Source: Cristatella mucedo
Taxonomy: Eukaryota > Bryozoa > Phylactolaemata > Cristatellidae
Reading direction: 5' to 3'
NCBI GenBank assembly: GCA_009760855.2
Contig: WPIO01000018.1
Coordinates: 1,472,501-1,534,500 of the forward strand
DNA length: 62,000 nt
Under the pieces are notes generated by a model. That model was not told the origin of the DNA, made no database searches, and worked only from the letters and a program-made list of their open reading frames with translations. This document shows, in pieces, positions 55,871 through 62,000 of this stretch (within the stretch, counting starts at the first letter, position 1; every line of letters starts with the position of its first letter). The translations under genes and the position numbers were made by a program.

Positions 55871-56261
55871 ACGCCACGTTCCTGCCTGATTGATTAATTA
55901 AAAGAGATATATTTAGCATTTATTTTCATTCGCATTTATTTTTTAATATACATTAAAAACAAACACCAGATATAATGTCAATTTGTAATGCAGGGACAGG
56001 CAACAGAAGACTGTCCAAATGTCATGCAAAGGTGCTGGCACCACATGCAGAATGAAGAACTAACTCATCTATGAAATATAGCAGTCTTTCCCGCCCCCTC
56101 GGGAGAGGCGGTATTAAGCTGGACACTGAGACGACCCGTCGCCTGACTAGCCTATCAACTGTTTGCAAAGTTGCATGGTCCCTCCCCGAAAGCTCGATTG
56201 CCACTATTGAGATTTCAGAGGATAGCTTAAGAGGTCTTAAGAGGGCACCCTAACATCACCA

Positions 56262-56355
56262 CTTATATAAAGTGCCTAGACAGAGATTAAGTTCTCTGAT
56301 GGTACTGTACAAATGTATTATTATTATTATTGTTATTATTATTATTATTATTATA
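56262..56355 (+). repeat. LINE-A or SINE tail
   Basis: AAGTGCCTAGACAGAGATTA, AGTTCTCTGATGGTACTGTA, then CAAATG and (ATT)n. The shared stem-loop end in decayed form. The CAAATG is closer to the SINE version. Confidence 0.7.
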
Positions 56356-56359
56356 GCAG

Positions 56360-57180
56360 GCCACTGGTCCCTTTTATCAAAGCCTGCGATGGCCGACGTT
56401 GCTCCCTGACGCCAGGGTCCTCTGCCGAGTTCTGAGAGCTTGGATGGCTGAAACAGCTCAGAATTAGCACGATGTGGCTACTTGGCGGCTTCTGGTGACC
56501 TGTCGAACGAGAGCTTCAACAGTGCAATCACTCTGAGCCGCCGGCGCGGCAGGAGAGCCCTCTGACTGCACTATTATGGAAACTTGCAGAAGAGGCCAGG
56601 GGAGCTGGCTCGAGCCAATCGTGCTGTCGCTTTTCCAGGGAAGCGCTGGCTCGGTGCTGCAGAGTCGTGGCCTAGGGCCCCACACGACGTGGCGGTTTGC
56701 TTGACGTAGCGATGGGGCAGACTAGTAGCACAGAAGGGATGGTATCGTACGGGACGAGACATTTGCAAGCGATTCGAACTACGAAAGGCACTCTGTGCTG
56801 ACACGAGTCGCCGGTCGTTCGCTAGCTGAAGCTGGAGAGTGCCGGCCGCGATCAGCCTTGTCTCGCCGACCCTCCAGGTGAGCATAATAACCTAATCACA
56901 GAATTCCTGGCACTGACTGACCGACTCAAATTCTCCTGTGGCCCATGTGCATTACCCTGCTCATATCAAGGGGGTTGCACACGCGAACAAATTTTGATCT
57001 ACAATGGTTTGCTATATTCACCTATTATTAGTAAATGCTGCTTATCCGATTACATGCTGATCTTGTGCAGTCTTCAGTGCGTGCATGGTTTCCTCCACAT
57101 CTAAAGTCACATGTGAATTGTAAAACCTCAAGACACTTGACATGGAGGTTGTCCACGAGATAGAATACCTCCTTCAAAGA
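56360..57180. other. No gene recognised
   Basis: A GC-richer part (56400-56880) has overlapping frames on the - strand without known domains. No repeat seen. Confidence 0.4.
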
Positions 57181-57239
57181 ACTATCTGCACACATTTTGG
57201 AAATATTATCGGCGGGGCTAGGAGTCATGCCTCTGCTGC

Positions 57240-58110
57240 TCAATCCACCTTCCAACTTGTCATCACTGGTAGAATTCTCCAACATGACACTAGCTGACAT
57301 ACTCGACGAGTTTGCAGCTCTGACTGAGCACACTGTATGCCGTGGCACAGACATCTCGTGGTTTACCACAAACATAAACTAGCTAAGTCTAAGCTCAGGC
57401 TTCAGAAAGTATAAACAGATCAGGACTGACCGTTCATCCACAAGTATATGAGAACTACTATAGATCATATCAATCAATCCTATCTAAGCATAAATCTAGC
57501 GCCTACTATTAATATTGTTGACACACAGAAGCACAATAAAAAAATACTAAAGTCAATGACCAACCATCTTCATAACCACTACCAAGTTAGCTCCTTACTT
57601 AGCGACCCCCACGCGATCTAGCTGATCAATCCAACGACTTCTTTGTAAGCCAAAATAACCAACATCAAAGAGTCTATCCCTAATATAGCTACATTCCTTC
57701 TGGGCTCCCGGCCACAAAGAAAAACCAATAAACTACACATGTCTGCCAGCTCCCAATTCCGTGCAGCACCACAGTTTCTACATTCAAATAGGCTACGAGT
57801 GACCGAGTCCTGCAATCCATCTCCCAGTCAAAGAAGACTACTAGTAATCTAGAACCTAGACCCATATACCCACTGCTCTACTTCAATGATGCATAGATTT
57901 GCTGCTGCCATGCATAACATGCATACTGAATATATCCATAACAGCAGGACCTGTCAGTGCCCCTTTCAAAAAGGCTGTAGTAATGCCAGTAATTAAGGAA
58001 GCAACACTAGATCGAGAAAATTTGAGCAGCTTTTGCTTAGTCCTTCATCTACCGTCTCCATCGAAGACACTGGAAAGAGTTGTGGCAGACAAACTGAGCT
58101 CTTAAATTGA
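57240..58110 (+). pseudogene. LINE-A linker and RT start (5'-most LINE-A part)
   Basis: ADILDEFAALTEHTVCRGTD fits the endonuclease-RT linker (ILDxHAPLxxxTVxxR). Later HNKKILKSMTNHLHN and AKITNIKESIPNIATF fit the usual FFxxKIxxIRxxI region. Then FKKAVVMPVIKEATLDRENL and SKTLERVVADKLSS open the RT. Interrupted by stops, and split at 58112 by a nested LINE-A tail; continues at 58216. Confidence 0.75.
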
Positions 58111-58111
58111 C

Positions 58112-58215
58112 ACACCAAACCTAAAAATAATATTAATAATAATACCCTTGATAAAGCACCACCAGAGAATTCAATCTCTTTCGATGCCCTTTAAATTTGC
58201 TGCATAGGAAAGAAA
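58112..58215 (-). repeat. LINE-A tail nested in LINE-A
   Basis: AATAATATTAATAATAATAC, then AAAGCACCACCAGAGAATTC and GATGCCCTTTAAATTTGCTG on the + strand: a tail-only insertion in opposite orientation, younger than the host copy. Confidence 0.8.
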
Positions 58216-59312
58216 GTGAGTTCCAATCTGGTTTTAGAGCTAGTCACTCGAAAAAGTAAGCCTTGTTCAGGATTTATAACGACTACTTCAGAAATACAGA
58301 TTTAGGTAAAGGTGTCTCTTCTTGTTGTGCATGAACTCTCGGCAGCGTTTGATAATCTTGATCACCAAGTCTTGCTAAAGGGCCTAGCATCTCGCCTGGG
58401 CATCACTAGCACTGCATTACAATGGTATCCGACCTTTCTCAGTAGGAGACTCCAGAGTATTGATGTGTACAAAAAACTCAAACGACAAGATCACAAAAGA
58501 AACCTCTGTAGTATGGAGTACCTAAGGCCTAAGCACTTGGTCTCCTTCTCTCCATATTTGATACTCTTCATCTTGCCGATGTGATCACCAAGTAAATCCA
58601 GGCATTTGCTCCTATGCGTCTTGACTTCTGTAACTCACTGATTGCTGGCCTACAGGTATGCGCAATCAGGCACTTACAGTTAGTGCAAAACTCTGCAGCT
58701 AGGTTTGTCTGTCGTGAGCGTCGCAGTTGCCACATCACACAACTTCTCGCCGACCTGCACTGGCTACCAGTCAACCAGTGGATCGATTTCAAATTTTCGT
58801 CGCTCACTTTTAGGTCACTTCATTCTTTGGCTCCTGCCTATCTCTGAGATCTACTCCCCCACCAGGCCAAGCTTCGTACCACCCGCTTTTCAGAATCTAG
58901 CATTTTACCAATACCTCGTACAAACCTCGAATTTCCTTTAGACCGTGCATTTAGTTCGTATGGTCACAAAGCCAGTAATTCACTCCCGACTTGCTGCTCA
59001 ACATCCCCCGGCTTGACTACATTTAAAAAGAACGTTAAAACGCACCTATTTGGGACAGTATTTAGTGTTCCCTGTGATTCTACCTTTATGTGCTTATGAG
59101 TGCTGACACTGTGCATGCTGCCACTAACCACACTTGCATGGTGACCCTGTGCATGTCACACCTAACCATGTTATTATGTTATTCATGTTGTTTAGAAGCA
59201 AATTAGCACTCACCATTCAATTGCGTTTCTCTTTGCAGCAAATGTAAAGTGCCTAGAAAGAGATTAATTTCTCTGAAGGCACTTTATCAAGAGTAGTATT
59301 ATTATTTTATTA
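58216..59312 (+). pseudogene. LINE-A RT fragment to 3' tail
   Basis: Continues the element from 57240: VHELSAAFDNLDHQVLLKGL and ALQWYPTFLSRRLQSIDV. About 700 bases are then deleted: at 58612 the sequence jumps to MRLDFCNSLIAGLQVCAIRH, past the YADD box. From there VCRERRSCHITQLLADLHWL, the UTR, stem-loop (AAGTGCCTAGAAAGAGATTA...) and (ATT)n follow. Confidence 0.88.
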
Positions 59313-59690
59313 TTTTTGCAGATAACACTTAGTAGTACCTTAGCTTTGATTCCTCCCTTCCCTCCAGCTCAAAGAACTCGCTCAATTCGTTTGCAGCATG
59401 CATTGCTACATCCAAACATGGATGGCTGCAAGCATCTTAAATTTAATGCGTACAAAACCAACTTACTAGTTACGGTTAAACCTTGTCTGACTGAGTAATT
59501 GAAAATCTTAACGCTCAAAATTAGCTCTGCTACCATATCTCCTGTTTCATGCATGAACAATTCTGCTGTACTCTTGCAAAGCGACTTTGCATTAGACGAC
59601 CAGATCAGCTCCGAAGTAGTCAGAATGCTTTCACACACATAAATCGCTCAAATTTGGCCTCTCTTAGAAAGGGATACTAATCCAAATTGA
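59313..59690 (+). repeat. LINE-A ORF2 fragment without ends
   Basis: DTLSSTLALIPPFPPAQRT (the part after YADD), KHLKFNAYKTNLLVT and SDFALDDQISSEVVR-like sequence in family order, degenerate. It is cut at 59690 by the next LINE-A copy on the other strand. Confidence 0.75.
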
Positions 59691-60038
59691 TCATAATAAT
59701 AATAATAATATTGCACTTGATAAAGCGCCCTCAGAGAACTTAATCTCTCTCTCTAGGTGCTTTACACTTGCTACAAAGGGAAATGCAATTGAATGGTGAG
59801 TAAAATCATGCTTGATAAACAAACAAGATGAATAACATGATTATGGGTGACATGCACAGGGTCAGCATGCAAATGTGGTTAGTGGCAGCATGCTAAGTGT
59901 CATCACACATAAGCACGTGAAGGATAAATCACAGGGACCCACTAAATGCTGTCCTAAATAGGTGTGTTTTTAAATTCTTTTTAAATGTGGTCAGGTCAGG
60001 GAATGTTCTGATGCAGGTCGGGAGGGAGTTCTAGCTAT
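59690..60038 (-). repeat. LINE-A 3' end
   Basis: AATAATAATAATAATATTGC, the stem-loop with a small (TC)n expansion, the UTR, and the beginning of the ORF2 C-terminus up to GGTCGGGAGGGAGTTCTAG, where homology stops. Well preserved. Confidence 0.9.
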
Positions 60039-60039
60039 G

Positions 60040-60420
60040 CGTTTTAGCCAGATTCTAGACCTGCTATGCGTTTTAGCCGGAATCACTATTGACATGCACG
60101 GTTCGGGAAAACCGAATGCACCACTTCTACGGGAAGGTGCAATTTTGTATACGGAATTTCTACCTTGATATTCGAGATTTTACGTAAATCTGCCATTATT
60201 AATAGAATAAATTAAAAGGAGTTCTCTACCAGTGCTACCGTACATTAGTTTTCAATAAGCAGGAACAGATAGACTTGCTTCACTGAGTTAAAGTTGTTCC
60301 GTCACGAGAGACAGCTCTATGCCATTTGGCAGCAGGAGGTGAGCCATCTTGCCGCGTGGCGGCCGGTAGGATGGGCTTTATAACTTTAATTACAATAGAT
60401 GATTCAATGAAGTTTGAGCA
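60040..60420. other. No gene recognised; short direct repeat
   Basis: CTATGCGTTTTAGCC occurs at 60035 and again at 60063 with similar surroundings. Nothing else. Confidence 0.4.
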
Positions 60421-60423
60421 AGA

Positions 60424-60722
60424 TGTAATGTAATGTAATATAATGTATCTCCGCCTGTAACTCCACAAAGTCACAAAGACCATGTGGATGTTACGCAGGA
60501 GAGTTTTGTTAAGCACACTCACAGCCTAAGCGGCTTTCGGTACGCATTCGGTAGCCAACAGACTTCGTCTCACGCAACAAAGAGAAAGTGGAAACCATAG
60601 CAGAGTCAGGAGAGAGGTTGAGGTAATGAGTAACATGGAAGTAGCAGCTCCGGACCGCTGAAAAGGATGAGCCATAGTCGGCAGTAGGAGAATAGTTGTC
60701 GTTGCCTAAGAATTGTAGTAGA
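60424..60722 (-). repeat. LINE-B 3' end with ACATT-type tail
   Basis: Plus strand starts TGTAATGTAATATAATGTAT, then CTCCGCCTGTAACTCCACAA and CACAGCCTAAGCGGCTTTCG in family order. On the - strand this is a LINE-B 3' UTR ending in four imperfect 5-base units. It confirms the tail type seen at 35767. Confidence 0.88.
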
Positions 60723-60739
60723 CCAGTATTCGGAGTGCT

Positions 60740-62000
60740 TCGACTGAGACTAGCACGGTAAGGAGAACTCTGTTCGCAGCTCATTTCAGTCCGCAAGTGG
60801 AAGCCACACAAAACGTATGTAGCACCTTGGACGCCCAGAACTTTTAAGAATTATTTTGTCAGTGGGTAAAGAAGCAAGGGGTAAAGATTAAATTCACTTT
60901 TGTGGTGCCGTACGAAACAAACCTATTATTGTCCCTGAGATCAAATTTTTACTTTGGTGGGTTGTGGGCATATCAAGACAGAAGTAGTCATGGAAATTTT
61001 GGCGTCTCTTAAGATAGCTAATTGTGAAATGGATTGAGACATGCTTTTTTAATGACATGGGCACGATTCTTGGCTAATTTTTACATTTGCAAGTGGTTTG
61101 CACTTGATAAGGCATTCCTTCTAGATCCAGTCGACTGAATAGCTTGAAGGAAATCTGGAGTAAGATCTCTTTTTAATTCCGCATTTTCTTGTAATATTGT
61201 TAAGCCCTCTTTTTTATCAATCAGCCCACCAACCGTGATTTTTCAAGGTTAGTGATATTAACTAGTTGCTCTTAAAATAAAAACAATGCCGCACTTGAAT
61301 AAAGTGTCTGTCCCTTGTAAAATATAAATTAATTATATTGTCTTGTACAGCAGAGTTAAGGAGTTGCTAATATGGGAATCTTTATCTTTTAAGTAAGCTG
61401 CCTTCCTAAAGCAAATTTATGATCACACCGCGAAATAAGCCTACAAGCATCCACGTTGACAGCATGCTTTGTGAGATTCATCTTAGGCTAGCATGGCAAT
61501 TAGGGCTTACTTAAAACAGAGGCTTGCTCAACATATTAGTTCCCAGATGTATTCTATGATAGAGTGCCGCAAATAAGTATTTAAAGTGCTGCTTACAAAG
61601 CCATAGCGAATGTACACTTGTCAGTGAATATTTTCAATGTGCTGGTCTTTCAATACAATAAAATGTAGTCATGCTCATCCTATACCGCAAGGCTGCTCTA
61701 GCTCCTGGATGGCTATGAAATACAGCGTTCCATTTTTCCAACAGAATTTTCCTTAATTATGTGATACAGCTCGATCTTCGTTCAACCAAGGGAACAGCTT
61801 TTTGGAGTACAGACAGTATGTTATTGCCAGATGCTACTCTGGGAAAAGGGGTAACATGATTGCAAACTTTCGGAAAAGTCGTTCGCCTATGCTAACAAGA
61901 TAAAGTCTAACGAACGATGCACGGCCGTAATGGAGTCAATTATCGGTGTTCCTCTTTGCTTGCGATTGTACATTAACTTGCCAGAAAATACTAATTGTTC
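60740..62000. other. No gene recognised
   Basis: AT-rich with no long frame, no repeat shared with the window and no RNA gene visible. Confidence 0.5.

Noticed and set aside
57028-57375. 115-codon - strand frame
   Set aside because: Its first part is antisense to a LINE linker segment (ILDEFAALTEHT on the + strand), which has a recognisable family; the remainder has no match.

Overview
This window is nuclear genomic DNA from an animal. The genes are split by introns with GT...AG borders, there is no operon structure, dinucleotide and trinucleotide microsatellites are long, and much of the sequence is broken non-LTR retrotransposons (LINEs) and tRNA-derived SINEs. Two rhodopsin-class G-protein-coupled receptors are the only genes I can identify with confidence. 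Both are of kinds typical of bilaterian nervous systems. I cannot name the species; an invertebrate is my best guess, but this is inference.

Layout. 1-3.5 kb: no gene, one LINE-B 3' end and a long (TA)n/(TG)n microsatellite. 3.6-8.6 kb: a three-exon neuropeptide receptor gene on the + strand (3627-4493, 6242-6457, 7432-7980; 543 codons), all introns in phase 0. 9.4-11 kb: two LINE-A 3' ends on the - strand. 11-15.3 kb: LTR-like fragments, a 48-bp tandem duplication, a GC-rich island with TATA and CCAAT elements, and an unusual AACGTT palindrome array. 17-39 kb: a repeat graveyard of LINE-A and LINE-B pieces in both orientations, two SINE families, and one unidentified coding-like segment (about 23.5-23.9 kb, - strand). 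39.4-43.2 kb: a GC-rich island holding a single-exon dopamine D2-like receptor on the - strand (41046-42473), bounded by two head-to-head SINEs. 43.2-46 kb: an unidentified 166-codon open frame, a perfect 25+25-bp palindrome and a GC-rich segment. 46.4-62 kb: LINE pieces again, including endonuclease and reverse-transcriptase remnants, plus microsatellites.

How the parts relate. LINE-A and the main SINE family share the same 3' tail, a two-part stem-loop followed by (ATT)n. By the known rule for stringent LINE/SINE pairs, this means LINE-A enzymes probably copied the SINE. LINE-B has a different tail, with ACATT-type repeats. All LINE copies visible here are broken. Several are nested or chimeric, which gives a relative order of insertion. 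The two receptors are unrelated in position, strand and subfamily. The most notable gene-level oddity is that the D2-like receptor has a complete-looking amine-binding pocket while its third-helix DRY motif reads HKY.
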